A stretch of 43,041 nucleotides of DNA, taken from assembly GCA_021323955.1 (NCBI GenBank), contig JAJPKC010000479.1, positions 1-43,041 on the forward strand, read 5' to 3'. Position 1 is the stretch's first letter. Each line of letters begins with the position of its first letter. Below are positions 20,172 to 27,212 of this stretch, one piece after another. Origin of the DNA: Oscillatoriales cyanobacterium Centralia_MAG_596 (GTDB lineage Bacteria > Cyanobacteriota > Cyanobacteriia > Leptolyngbyales > Leptolyngbyaceae). A program made the position numbers and the translations under genes. Below the pieces are notes generated by a model. The model saw only the letters and a program-made list of their open reading frames with translations, had not been told where the DNA came from and ran no database searches.

Positions 20172-21392
20172 TTAGGCATCGTCTAACGCTGCAATACCAG
20201 GCAATTCCTTCCCTTCCAGCAGTTCCAGACTGGCACCGCCGCCCGTTGAAATGTGGCTCATCTGGTCGGCCACCCCAACTTTTTCCACTGCCGCCACAGA
20301 ATCACCGCCGCCAATAATGGTGATGGTGCCAGTTTTAGTCAGGTCTGCCAGGGAACGCGCGATCGCCTCGGTGCCCACCGCAAACTTGTCAAACTCAAAT
20401 ACACCCATGGGGCCATTCCAGATGACCGACTTACAGGTAGACAGCGCGTCCTGAAACACCTTCACCGAGTCGGGGCCAATGTCTAGACCCATCCAGCCGT
20501 CGGGAATATTTTCAACGCTGACGGTCTGAGCATTTGCATCAGCAGCAAAGTTATCCGCCACTACGACATCCGTTGGCAACAATAGATCGACGCCTTTTTC
20601 TTTCGCTTTGGCTTCCAGTGCTTTCGCCAGTTCGAGTTTGTCTTCTTCCACCAGCGACTTACCGACATTCAAGCCCCGCGCTTTGTAGAAGGTGAAGATC
20701 ATCCCACCGCCGATGAGGAGCTTATCGACCTTATCCAGCAGGGTTTCAATGACCGTGATTTTGCTCGAAACTTTGGATCCCCCGACGATCGCCGCGAGTG
20801 GACGCTGCGGGTTTTCGATCGCATCCTGCAAAAATTGCAGCTCTTTCTCGATCAGGAAGCCAGCCACAGAGGGCTTGAGGTAGTGGGTGACGCCTTCGGT
20901 CGATGCATGGGCGCGGTGCGCGGTGCCGAACGCATCGTTAACATACAGGTCAGCCACGGCTGCCAGTTGTTTCGCAAATTCAGGGTCGTTTTTCTCTTCG
21001 CCGGGATGAAAGCGGACATTCTCTAGCAACAGCACATCACCACTGTTCAGCGCTGCAACCTTTGCGGCAACGTCATCGCCGATCGAGTCGTCAGTTTTCA
21101 CGACGGGCTTGCCCAGTAGCTCGGACAACCGCTTTGCCACTGGAGTGAGGCGAAACTTGTCGGCCACCCGAGAGGCATAATCGTCGCCCTTCGGACGCCC
21201 AAAGTGACTCGCCAAAATTACCTTCGCGCCTTTTGATGTTAAATCTTGAATCGTCGGCAAAGCGGCACGAATGCGAGTATCGTCTGTAATATTGCCCTGT
21301 TCATCTAACGGAACGTTAAAATCTACTCGAACGAGGACGCGTTTACCGGACAAATCAGAGGATGATAAATTTGCTAGAGTCTTCTTGGGCAC
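20172..21392 (-). CDS. pgk: Phosphoglycerate kinase
   Basis: The 406-residue enzyme interconverts 1,3-bisphosphoglycerate and 3-phosphoglycerate with ADP/ATP. In a cyanobacterium it serves both the Calvin cycle and glycolysis. Signature segments are [78 protein letters not shown] and the nucleotide-binding [11 protein letters not shown] near the C-terminus. The start is GTG at 21390-21392 with a perfect AGGAGG eight bases upstream. It diverges from the universal stress gene, with a small operator-like inverted repeat in the shared 68-base gap. Confidence 0.97.
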   Translation of the reverse strand: MPKKTLANLSSSDLSGKRVLVRVDFNVPLDEQGNITDDTRIRAALPTIQDLTSKGAKVILASHFGRPKGDDYASRVADKFRLTPVAKRLSELLGKPVVKTDDSIGDDVAAKVAALNSGDVLLLENVRFHPGEEKNDPEFAKQLAAVADLYVNDAFGTAHRAHASTEGVTHYLKPSVAGFLIEKELQFLQDAIENPQRPLAAIVGGSKVSSKITVIETLLDKVDKLLIGGGMIFTFYKARGLNVGKSLVEEDKLELAKALEAKAKEKGVDLLLPTDVVVADNFAADANAQTVSVENIPDGWMGLDIGPDSVKVFQDALSTCKSVIWNGPMGVFEFDKFAVGTEAIARSLADLTKTGTITIIGGGDSVAAVEKVGVADQMSHISTGGGASLELLEGKELPGIAALDDA

Positions 21393-21428
21393 CGCAACAA
21401 CCTCCTAAATGAGTCTTTTTACCTATTG

Positions 21429-21451
21429 TACCGAAGTGTGTGTCTTCGGTA
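21429..21451. promoter_or_regulatory. Operator-like inverted repeat between pgk and universal stress gene
   Basis: TACCGAAG, a 7-base spacer of alternating T and G, then CTTCGGTA: an 8-bp perfect dyad in a 68-base divergent gap. It lies 9 bases before the stress-protein ATG. It could be a repressor site or a leader hairpin. No family assignment is possible. Confidence 0.4.
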
Positions 21452-21460
21452 ATGCTGACT

Positions 21461-21865
21461 ATGTTTAAGACCGTACTTTTTCCGATCGACCGTAGCCGTG
21501 AGTCCCAACAGGCGGCTGAAACCGTTGCTGGCGTGGTTAAACTGCATCAAAGTCGCCTGATTTTGCTGTCCGTCGTTGAACCACCGACCGAAGACGCCGC
21601 GAACGATCCCATGACCTCCCCTGAAGCGATCGCCGAGCTGTTAACCACAGCAAAAGCGCTTTTTTCGCAGCAGGGCATCGAGGCAGACGCGATCGAGCGC
21701 GAAGGTAAACCCGCTTTCACGATCTGCGATGTGGCTGACGAAGTGGACGCTGACCTGATTGTGATGGGCTGTCGCGGCCTGGGGCTCACGGACGAAGGCG
21801 TGTCCGATAGTGTCACCAACCGCGTCATCAACCTGTCGCCTTGCCCTGTACTGATTGTGCCGTAG
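21461..21865 (+). CDS. Universal stress protein (UspA family)
   Basis: From ATG 21461 the product is 134 residues and opens with the classic FKTVLFPIDRS strand. A frame-extending GTG exists at 21440 but would overlap the dyad, so the ATG is preferred. The C-terminal half has DADLIVMGCRGLG and SPCPVLIVP, as in ATP-binding Usp proteins. The G-x2-G-x9-G(S/T) motif is only partly kept: after GCRG the expected Gly-Ser is Asp-Ser. ATP binding is therefore uncertain. It is a cytoplasmic stress-associated protein of unknown partner. It converges on the MtfA-like gene with 17 bases between stops. Confidence 0.88.
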   Translation: MFKTVLFPIDRSRESQQAAETVAGVVKLHQSRLILLSVVEPPTEDAANDPMTSPEAIAELLTTAKALFSQQGIEADAIEREGKPAFTICDVADEVDADLIVMGCRGLGLTDEGVSDSVTNRVINLSPCPVLIVP

Positions 21866-21882
21866 ACCCGTCGCTCACGATT

Positions 21883-22707
21883 TCAACCCCATCGAGCGGG
21901 ATCTAATCGGTAGTAGCGTTGCAGCACCGCGTAGAGGTGTGGATCGGTACGCTCCATTGCGGCGGGCTTTTCAAAAAAGGTCTCGGTGGCAACGGCGAAA
22001 AATTCGGCGGGATTGGTCGCACCATAGGCATCGATCGTGGTGTTTTTGCCGTGCTCAATCTCCCGTTGCAAGGTTTGGTATGACTGGGTCAATACCTGTG
22101 CCCAGGTTGCGCGATCGACCCGGTGGTCTAAAATGGGTACGCCATCGGTCAGTCCATCCTCCTGGTCAAGCTGGTGGGCAAACTCATGCAGGATCACGTT
22201 GTTGCCATCGTGCGGGTGCGTGATGTCGTATTGAATATCACCCCAGGACACCACCACAATGCCCTGATCCCACGATTCGCCGCGTCGTGCCACCTTTTTC
22301 TCCTCCACGAATAAACCGCTGATCGACTCGGTGGTGTTGACAAAAAATGCCGTGGGATAGACAAAAATGGTATTCAGCTTGGGATAAAACTGCTCTTTCT
22401 GCCCCAACAACAGCAAACACGCCTGCGCCGCGATCGTGACTTTGATTTCGTCCGTGATGCTCAATCCGCCGCAGCCCGTAAATGATTTCTCCGCCAGGAA
22501 TACTTGAATGTACCCACACAGTTGACGCTGCAACGATTCTGGCAAACGCGGGTACAGGGGCACATTGTGATCGAGGATCGATCGCCAGGGTTTAGGAAAG
22601 GCGCGATCGCGCAGACGCTGGCGACGCCACTGCGTCAATCGTGGTGCAGCCAAGATCAACCCGACGACGATGATGAGAATGCTTAAAAACAGAATCGTCT
22701 GCACCAT
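21883..22707 (-). CDS. MtfA-like zinc peptidase (M90 family)
   Basis: The 274-residue protein has one N-terminal membrane helix (TILFLSILIIVVGLILAAP). An MtfA/M90 domain follows, with the zinc motif HEFAHQLD (His174, Glu175, His178) and the downstream INPAEFFAVATETFFEKP-like segment NPAEFFAVATETFFEKP. This segment supplies the third ligand Glu in this family. In E. coli MtfA is linked to the Mlc glucose regulator. Cyanobacterial homologues have no established target. The membrane helix is an addition relative to soluble E. coli MtfA. Its 5' end is next to the cassette island, but its HIP1-containing composition marks it as native chromosome. Confidence 0.88.
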   Translation of the reverse strand: MVQTILFLSILIIVVGLILAAPRLTQWRRQRLRDRAFPKPWRSILDHNVPLYPRLPESLQRQLCGYIQVFLAEKSFTGCGGLSITDEIKVTIAAQACLLLLGQKEQFYPKLNTIFVYPTAFFVNTTESISGLFVEEKKVARRGESWDQGIVVVSWGDIQYDITHPHDGNNVILHEFAHQLDQEDGLTDGVPILDHRVDRATWAQVLTQSYQTLQREIEHGKNTTIDAYGATNPAEFFAVATETFFEKPAAMERTDPHLYAVLQRYYRLDPARWG

Positions 22708-22935
22708 ACCAAGGCTTGATAGCGCGTGAAGCGATCGAGCGTCTCTCCCTACATTTACTGTATCTCAGGCAACAGCACCCTATTGACAGTCAACAGGAAT
22801 CGCCCTGGACACCGAACAGGTGATTTCAGACCTCGACTGCGTCATTCCTACGCGTGTTATGCCGAACGTTTCACCTGAGTAGCGAACTTAAAGTGTGATA
22901 CCGACTCCTTCTGTCTATCCACTCATTACGGGATC

Positions 22936-22970
22936 TTAGGTGGAAACTTTCCGCCTAATAATTGTTAGAC
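22936..22970 (+). other. Left boundary of cassette array: hairpin followed by integron-type core GTTAGAC
   Basis: An 11-bp stem (arms 22936-22946 and 22948-22958, one G:T pair) is followed five bases later by GTTAGAC (22964-22970), which fits the integron core GTTRRRY. The next base pattern CCGCT also follows the core of the next site. It could be the attachment (attI-equivalent) side of the array or a short degenerate attC whose outer R'' core has decayed. Confidence 0.5.
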
Positions 22971-23105
22971 CGCTTAAATTATCTGTGGGAACATCTCCCT
23001 GAGCTTGTTTGCCTGTGTTCAGGGTTAAGTTACTGCTAGATTATCGGTGGAGTAGGCAACGCTAAGTTCTTGTCGAATAGATCTTCCCTTACAATTCTCA
23101 GTTTA

Positions 23106-23133
23106 TTGATGGCTTGTTAAGCTGTCCTATAGT
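23106..23133 (+). promoter_or_regulatory. Sigma-70-like promoter inside cassette A
   Basis: TTGATG and TATAGT are separated by 16 bases, 40 bases before the cassette A start codon. Cassettes often lack promoters, so an internal one would let this gene be expressed wherever it is inserted. Confidence 0.45.
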
Positions 23134-23172
23134 AGAGCAAGCACTGAATTGTTGCCTTAGCAGAAGCATCGA

Positions 23173-23628
23173 ATGAACAAACTTGATCGATCAAAAAGTC
23201 AGACATCAGCTACGAGTTTGGGTGCTGAGGAACTCTACTTCAAGCTTTGGGAAAGAGAGCAAGAGCACACAAAGACTCGCTGGAACGTGACCACTTTCTT
23301 TGTAAGCATCAGTTTTGCCATCTTTGGCTTTTCGCTCCAAACTCAGAATCCACCCGTGCCACCGATTATTTCCCATGGCGTAGCTTTAGCAATTTATTGG
23401 TTCGCCTTCGTATTGTTCTGGCGATTCAACAGTTTTACTACCTGTCTACGAGAGTATCTTCGAGAGATGGAGATTGCAGAACGTGTAGAGATGACTGTTC
23501 AAACCAGAGTTAACCAGGCGCTGAAAGGACAGTATAGTAAATGGCTTTCCACGCTTAATCTCATGCTATACTTCGGCATCCTTTACTCCGTAGCGGTTGG
23601 TCTGCTGTGGTGGCAAAGAGCAGTCTAA
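23173..23628 (+). CDS. Cassette A protein: small multi-spanning membrane protein, function unknown
   Basis: The 151-residue protein is not recognised. It has a polar, Ser/Lys/Thr-rich N-terminus of about 20 residues and an amphipathic charged stretch (YFKLWEREQEHTKTRW). Three hydrophobic segments follow, at about residues 39-55, 68-84 and 128-147. Between the second and third lies a charged, probably coiled helix (REYLREMEIAERVEMTVQTRV). A membrane location is likely. The TAA stop lies inside the R'' core of attC A, the usual tight packing of integron cassettes. Only a weak AGAAG precedes the ATG. Function could be anything from stress to defence or toxin-type activity, and sequence alone does not decide. 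Confidence 0.75.
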   Translation: MNKLDRSKSQTSATSLGAEELYFKLWEREQEHTKTRWNVTTFFVSISFAIFGFSLQTQNPPVPPIISHGVALAIYWFAFVLFWRFNSFTTCLREYLREMEIAERVEMTVQTRVNQALKGQYSKWLSTLNLMLYFGILYSVAVGLLWWQRAV

Positions 23629-23708
23629 CACTGCGTTGGAGCGGATGGACAGGAGATTCTGGTAATGTTGCAAAGGTAATCTGCTACCGCTCAACTTCAC
23701 CGTTATAC
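23623..23708 (+). other. attC-like recombination site A
   Basis: The 86-bp site runs from R'' GTCTAAC (23623-23629) to R' GTTATAC (23702-23708). Near R'' is CTGCGTTGGAGCGGA; near R' is CCGCTCAACTTCACC. The inner arms GTTGGAGCGG and CCGCTCAAC pair along their length with one unpaired G, the extrahelical base that directs integron recombination. The central part shares TGCAAAGGTA and ACCGCT with site B. Overall pattern TAACA-n-T-n-CGTT-nn-AGC matches classical attC sites. Confidence 0.83.
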
Positions 23709-24858
23709 CGCTGTACGATCTGTTTGGACGCTTCGAAAAATCACTGGTTACTGCCTAATGCTTTAGTTATGCAGTCATGATAGAAACTTATAGAATAAGT
23801 TGAGTTGCACAATTCCAAATCTCTAAAGAATGAAAGTTCCATTTACCCAACCTTATTCAGACATTGGTGTTGCCATTGTCAACAAGATTTTTTCTAGGGC
23901 ATCATGGATCTTCAGAGAACAACCTAAACACGATCTTGGCATAGATGCTCATATTGAGATAGTTGAATTTGGGGTATCAACAGGACAACTGTTTGGAGTT
24001 CAGATTAAGACAGGGCACTTCAACAGAAGTAAGAATGGTGATTTAGTGCTGTACATTGACCGGGAGCATCGCTCTTACTGGTTGAACTATTCCATACCAG
24101 TATTACTGACTCTCTGTGAGGTGGAAACCGAGAAGGTTTATTGGCAAATCATCAATCTTGCCACCATTAAGTCAACTGGTAGAGGAGGCTATAAGATCAA
24201 TGTGCCATGTTCTAATGAACTTACTCATATCAAAGTTAAAGAAATACAAGAAAACCTATTTGATAAAGATTTAGTTCTAGCAATAACGGCTTTACGTAAA
24301 TGGTCAAGTCATCGAATTCTTCCAGAACCGGGAGAAATACACTATTTTGTGCAAAGGCTTCAGCTTGGCAGAGTTCCTAACGAGCTTTTAGCCTTTATTT
24401 TGTGCTCAGCATATATTAAAAGAGAAGAAATTGAAGATTGGAGTAATTACTCAAAAAAAAGTTTTTCAATGCGTCATTTCTTTCGACATTTGTGTGGACA
24501 TTCATCACAGTTACTTGATGAAGACCAGGAATCTGTCGGAATAAGCGATTTAGGTAGTGGTATTTATCCTGATACGCTAGAAAATTTTATTGCTTGTCAG
24601 TTGGTCAATATAAATAAAGATGGTTTGCAGATTTATGTTGTAGGTATTGATGAACTGGAAGTTATTTATAAACCAGTCTTGCCTGAGAATTTAGGTGCAT
24701 CATGGAAAGTGTTTGATTCTTGTATTAAATTCCTTAGTCAACGAAGGCTAGCAGATTTTTATGATGCAGTTGACGCAGTATAACAATTCTGGCGCAGCGG
24801 ATTGACCTATAACGCTTGTGTTGAATGCAAAGGTATTGGCAACCGCTGACCAGACCCG
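23703..24858 (+). mobile_element. Integron cassette B (DUF4365 cargo)
   Basis: The 1156-bp unit opens with TTATAC. Its own R'' core (24778-24784, GTATAAC) is the exact reverse complement of G+TTATAC, although in the array these bases lie at opposite ends. The final core reads GTTCCGC, so the bases after G are presumably the original chromosomal or attI side. Confidence 0.83.
23830..24783 (+). CDS. DUF4365 domain protein (putative PD-(D/E)XK-type nuclease fold)
   Basis: The 317-residue protein has an N-terminal DUF4365-type domain (about 5-145). Its motif chain is HDLGIDAHIE then GQLFGVQIKTG, i.e. Asp35-x-Gly-x-Asp39, Glu43 and Gln58-x-Lys60. That order resembles the active site of PD-(D/E)XK nucleases (family knowledge; activity not shown). 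The C-terminal 170 residues are a helical region with no recognised domain, including FSMRHFFRHLCGHSS. Codon use is clearly more AT-rich than in neighbouring genes, and there are no HIP1 sites, so it is recently acquired. The TAA stop lies in the R'' core of attC B. DUF4365 proteins are often found near defence genes, so a defence role is plausible but inferred. Confidence 0.82.
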   Translation: MKVPFTQPYSDIGVAIVNKIFSRASWIFREQPKHDLGIDAHIEIVEFGVSTGQLFGVQIKTGHFNRSKNGDLVLYIDREHRSYWLNYSIPVLLTLCEVETEKVYWQIINLATIKSTGRGGYKINVPCSNELTHIKVKEIQENLFDKDLVLAITALRKWSSHRILPEPGEIHYFVQRLQLGRVPNELLAFILCSAYIKREEIEDWSNYSKKSFSMRHFFRHLCGHSSQLLDEDQESVGISDLGSGIYPDTLENFIACQLVNINKDGLQIYVVGIDELEVIYKPVLPENLGASWKVFDSCIKFLSQRRLADFYDAVDAV

Positions 24859-24864
24859 TTCCGC
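24778..24864 (+). other. attC-like recombination site B
   Basis: The 87-bp site has R'' GTATAAC (24778-24784) and R' GTTCCGC (24858-24864). After R'' comes AATTCTGGCGCAGCGGATTG; before R' comes CAACCGCTGACCAG. The arms pair as CTGG/CCAG, CAGCGG/CCGCTG and TTG/CAA, with an unpaired A and two further unpaired bases on one strand only, as in attC. R' departs from the GTTRRRY consensus after GTT, as expected if those bases belong to the insertion target. Confidence 0.78.
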
Positions 24865-24998
24865 AAGTGGCAGGATCAGCCCATCGCGTCAGCCTGACAA
24901 CTCTGGCTTAGAGACCAGGTGAGGATAAAACCAAACTAGCCCTTCCCAGCCTCCCGTGAGCCGTGCCATAATGATGCGACTGTTGCCTGAGTACGCTA

Positions 24999-26078
24999 AT
25001 GGTACAAGCACCTCCACGTTTAGACGCTATCCATAGCGTTGAAAGAGCTTTTGAGCCGAGTGTCGATTTACATTTTCGGTTGCCTGATCCAGAGGATGAG
25101 CAAATTCCTGAAATGGAGTTTCAGCAGCAGGTGGAGCAGGCGTGGCAGGTCTGCGATCGCTTTGACCTGCAAACCGATATCTGGCGTGGACGGATCTTGC
25201 GAGCTGTGCGCGATCGCGAAAAGCGTCATGGCGATGGACGCGGTACGGGCTTTCTCAACTGGCTGAAAGACCGGGAGATCAGCAAAAGTCAGGCGTATTC
25301 GATGATTGAACTGGCGAACAGCGCCGATACCCTGCTCGAAGGCGGCTACCTGGAACCCGAAGACGTCAACCAGTTTAGCAAACGCGCCTTTGTGGAAACG
25401 GCACATGCGGCACCAGAAGTGCAGCAAATGGTCAGCGATGCCGCGCATCGGGGCGATCGCATCACCCGTCGCGAAGTGCGTCAGCTTTCGGATGATTGGA
25501 CAGCGATGACGTCCGACCTGTTGCCCACTGAGGTCAAGCAAAAGGCGGCTGACCACACCATTCCGGCAAAATACCTCGCGCCACTGGTGAAGGAGATGCA
25601 GAAGCTACCGGAGAGCCACCAGGTCTCCATTCGCGAGGCCGTTGCCGAAACGCCGGATGTCGATACGCTGAAACAGGCGACCTCAGAGGCCCGCTACCTG
25701 TGGCGCTATCTGGAAGCTGCTGCCAACGTCCAGGCACTCAACAACGAATCGCTGGATCTAGAGCAGGCGCTCGAAGAAGCGCTCCGCATCGGCTGTCTTA
25801 GCTCCACAGCCGACCTGGTCAATCAAGCGGCCCAACTGGAACAGACCGTCACGAAACTCTACCTCACGTGGAAGCGGCTGAATGCGCTGTCGGAACGCCT
25901 TTATCTGGATAGTGGGGCCAGTACCCCTCACCTGCGATCGCTCCTCAGCTGCATTGCACCTCTGTCCGGTGACATTATTGAGACGTCGTTAACGGGGCGG
26001 GGCGATCGCACGGTGCGGCTTCAGGTCCTCTCGAATGAGACGATCGACCTGGCCACGGTTGATCCTTCGGTGGCTTAG
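24999..26078 (+). CDS. Conserved hypothetical protein, possibly DNA-binding (DUF3102-like N-terminal region)
   Basis: The 359-residue protein has no secure family. Residues 45-110 (QVCDRFDLQTDIWRGRILRA, GFLNWLKDREISKSQAYSMI) resemble the helical DUF3102/phage-type module, in which GxFxxWL is followed by a helix-turn-helix-like SKSQAY segment. DNA binding is therefore possible. The remainder is almost all helical and acidic, with no signal peptide or membrane segment. GC content and HIP1 sites are like the host chromosome, which places it outside the cassette array. A CATAAT element lies about 25 bases upstream of the ATG. I infer a cytoplasmic, vertically inherited cyanobacterial protein of unknown role. 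Confidence 0.65.
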   Translation: MVQAPPRLDAIHSVERAFEPSVDLHFRLPDPEDEQIPEMEFQQQVEQAWQVCDRFDLQTDIWRGRILRAVRDREKRHGDGRGTGFLNWLKDREISKSQAYSMIELANSADTLLEGGYLEPEDVNQFSKRAFVETAHAAPEVQQMVSDAAHRGDRITRREVRQLSDDWTAMTSDLLPTEVKQKAADHTIPAKYLAPLVKEMQKLPESHQVSIREAVAETPDVDTLKQATSEARYLWRYLEAAANVQALNNESLDLEQALEEALRIGCLSSTADLVNQAAQLEQTVTKLYLTWKRLNALSERLYLDSGASTPHLRSLLSCIAPLSGDIIETSLTGRGDRTVRLQVLSNETIDLATVDPSVA

Positions 26079-26122
26079 GTCGCGGATCTGGGCCATTCAG
26101 TTGCTTCAATTTCTCGCTTTTG

Positions 26123-26365
26123 CTACCGTTGTCGCCGATGGTATCGTTGCCATAAATAACGTGGGTTAAGCCATTGCTTGTAGCGTGCGGCGACCTCTTT
26201 GCCAACGAGCAACGCACCGCACCAGAAAAGTAGTTCACCCGAGACGGCCAGCCCAGGAGCGATGGTTGCTTTCTGAGCCAGTGTCAAAGGCAGGAACGGC
26301 ACGGCAAAAACGGCTAACCAGACGAGAAAGGACACAATAATTAGGAACACACCCAGTTTCTTCAC
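26123..26365 (-). CDS. Small two-helix membrane protein (transporter-suffix-like domain)
   Basis: From the GTG at 26363-26365 the product is 80 residues. The start is chosen because GAGGAG sits six bases upstream. The longer ATG-started frame (26440) would overlap the divergent LOG gene. There are two hydrophobic helices (LGVFLIIVSFLVWLAVFAVPFLPL and ISGEL-type GELLFWCGALLVG). A basic tail follows (KEVAARYKQWLNPRYLWQRYHRRQR). The FAVPFLPL to GKEVAARYK layout is that of the stand-alone transporter-suffix domain proteins in cyanobacteria. These have no known function. It converges with the preceding gene and diverges from the LOG gene, 36 bases apart. Confidence 0.72.
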   Translation of the reverse strand: MKKLGVFLIIVSFLVWLAVFAVPFLPLTLAQKATIAPGLAVSGELLFWCGALLVGKEVAARYKQWLNPRYLWQRYHRRQR

Positions 26366-26401
26366 TCCCTTCTCCTCGCGCTTGATTCCTTTCTCCCTCT
26401 C

Positions 26402-26986
26402 ATGATGAAGCATCTCTGTGTTTTTTGTGGTTCTAATCACGGCAGACGATCGACCTACAAGGCCGCTGCACAGTCACTTGGCAAGGCCATGGTCGATCGT
26501 GGCCTGGGTCTGGTATATGGCGGTGGCAATGTGGGACTGATGGGGACGATCGCCGATGCTGTGCTGGCGGCTGGCGGGGAGGCGATCGGCGTCATTCCCC
26601 AGGCGCTTGTAGCAAAGGAACTGGCGCACAATGGACTGACCCAACTGCACGTGGTTGGTTCCATGCACGAACGGAAAGCCATGATGGCCGATCTGGCGGA
26701 TGGGTTTATTGCGCTTCCGGGTGGTTTCGGCACCTTTGAAGAATTCTGTGAGGTGCTGACCTGGGCGCAGCTTGGCTTCCATCAAAAACCCTGTGGGTTG
26801 CTGAATGTGGATGGTTATTACAACACACTGATCGCGATGTTTGATCACGCTACTGCGGAACAGTTTGTCCATCCCCGCCATCGATCGCTCGTCCTGGAAT
26901 CGGACAACCCCGATCAACTGTTAGACAAACTGGCGACCTTTGCGCCAATCACGTATCAAAAGTGGCTCGATCGCGAAGAACTTTAG
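26402..26986 (+). CDS. LOG family protein (cytokinin riboside 5'-monophosphate phosphoribohydrolase-like)
   Basis: The 194-residue protein is a Rossmann-fold LOG-family member (TIGR00730). It has LCVFCGSNHG, YGGGNVGLMG and the diagnostic PGGFGTFEE at 106-114. The Glu in this motif and the nearby ERKAMM Arg are the catalytic set. The family releases the base from nucleoside 5'-monophosphates, including cytokinin precursors. In bacteria the usual substrate is AMP-like and the physiological role is often unclear. Start at 26402 or 26405 (two adjacent ATGs). It diverges from the small membrane protein gene. Confidence 0.9.
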   Translation: MMKHLCVFCGSNHGRRSTYKAAAQSLGKAMVDRGLGLVYGGGNVGLMGTIADAVLAAGGEAIGVIPQALVAKELAHNGLTQLHVVGSMHERKAMMADLADGFIALPGGFGTFEEFCEVLTWAQLGFHQKPCGLLNVDGYYNTLIAMFDHATAEQFVHPRHRSLVLESDNPDQLLDKLATFAPITYQKWLDREEL

Positions 26987-27212
26987 AGCCGCGAAAACTA
27001 CGCCTACTCACGTCCGCCACGAAATTTTTCCGGCACTGCAATGGCTCACTGATGCCCTCCGATGGATGTCTGAGGGTAGGTACGACCCGCAAGCAACTTA
27101 TCTCTTCTGACTGAGGAAAAGGCGGGGAGCAAGCAAGAGAATTAGTAGTGCAAATAACAAATGTAATTCCATCTTTATGCGTGTTCGCATTCATCGGGTG
27201 GAAGGAGGAAAA

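Larger units (their letters stand above)
22965..23702 (+). mobile_element. Integron cassette A (membrane protein cargo)
   Basis: The 738-bp unit opens with TTAGAC and ends at the G of the next core. Its attC R'' core (23623-23629, GTCTAAC) is the exact reverse complement of G+TTAGAC. It has an unusually long 208-base leader before its ATG, with a promoter-like element, and one gene. Confidence 0.82.
22965..24858 (+). mobile_element. Two-cassette integron array without integrase (CALIN-like)
   Basis: Two head-to-tail units, 22965-23702 and 23703-24858, each hold one plus-strand gene followed by an attC-like site. Core points G^TT occur at 22964/22965, 23702/23703 and 24858/24859. The 5' bases of each unit pair perfectly with the R'' core at its own 3' end. 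That is the mark of a cassette that was once a circle. No tyrosine recombinase gene is present in the window. Both genes are lower in GC than their surroundings, and no CGATCG occurs from about 22,740 to 25,150. Confidence 0.85.

Noticed and set aside
22850-22880. GTTATGC near 22856 as a further integron core, with a nearby CAGGTGA/TCACCTG pair
   Set aside because: The pair straddles the core in the wrong order, the inner arms of an attC are absent, and the core departs from GTTRRRY.
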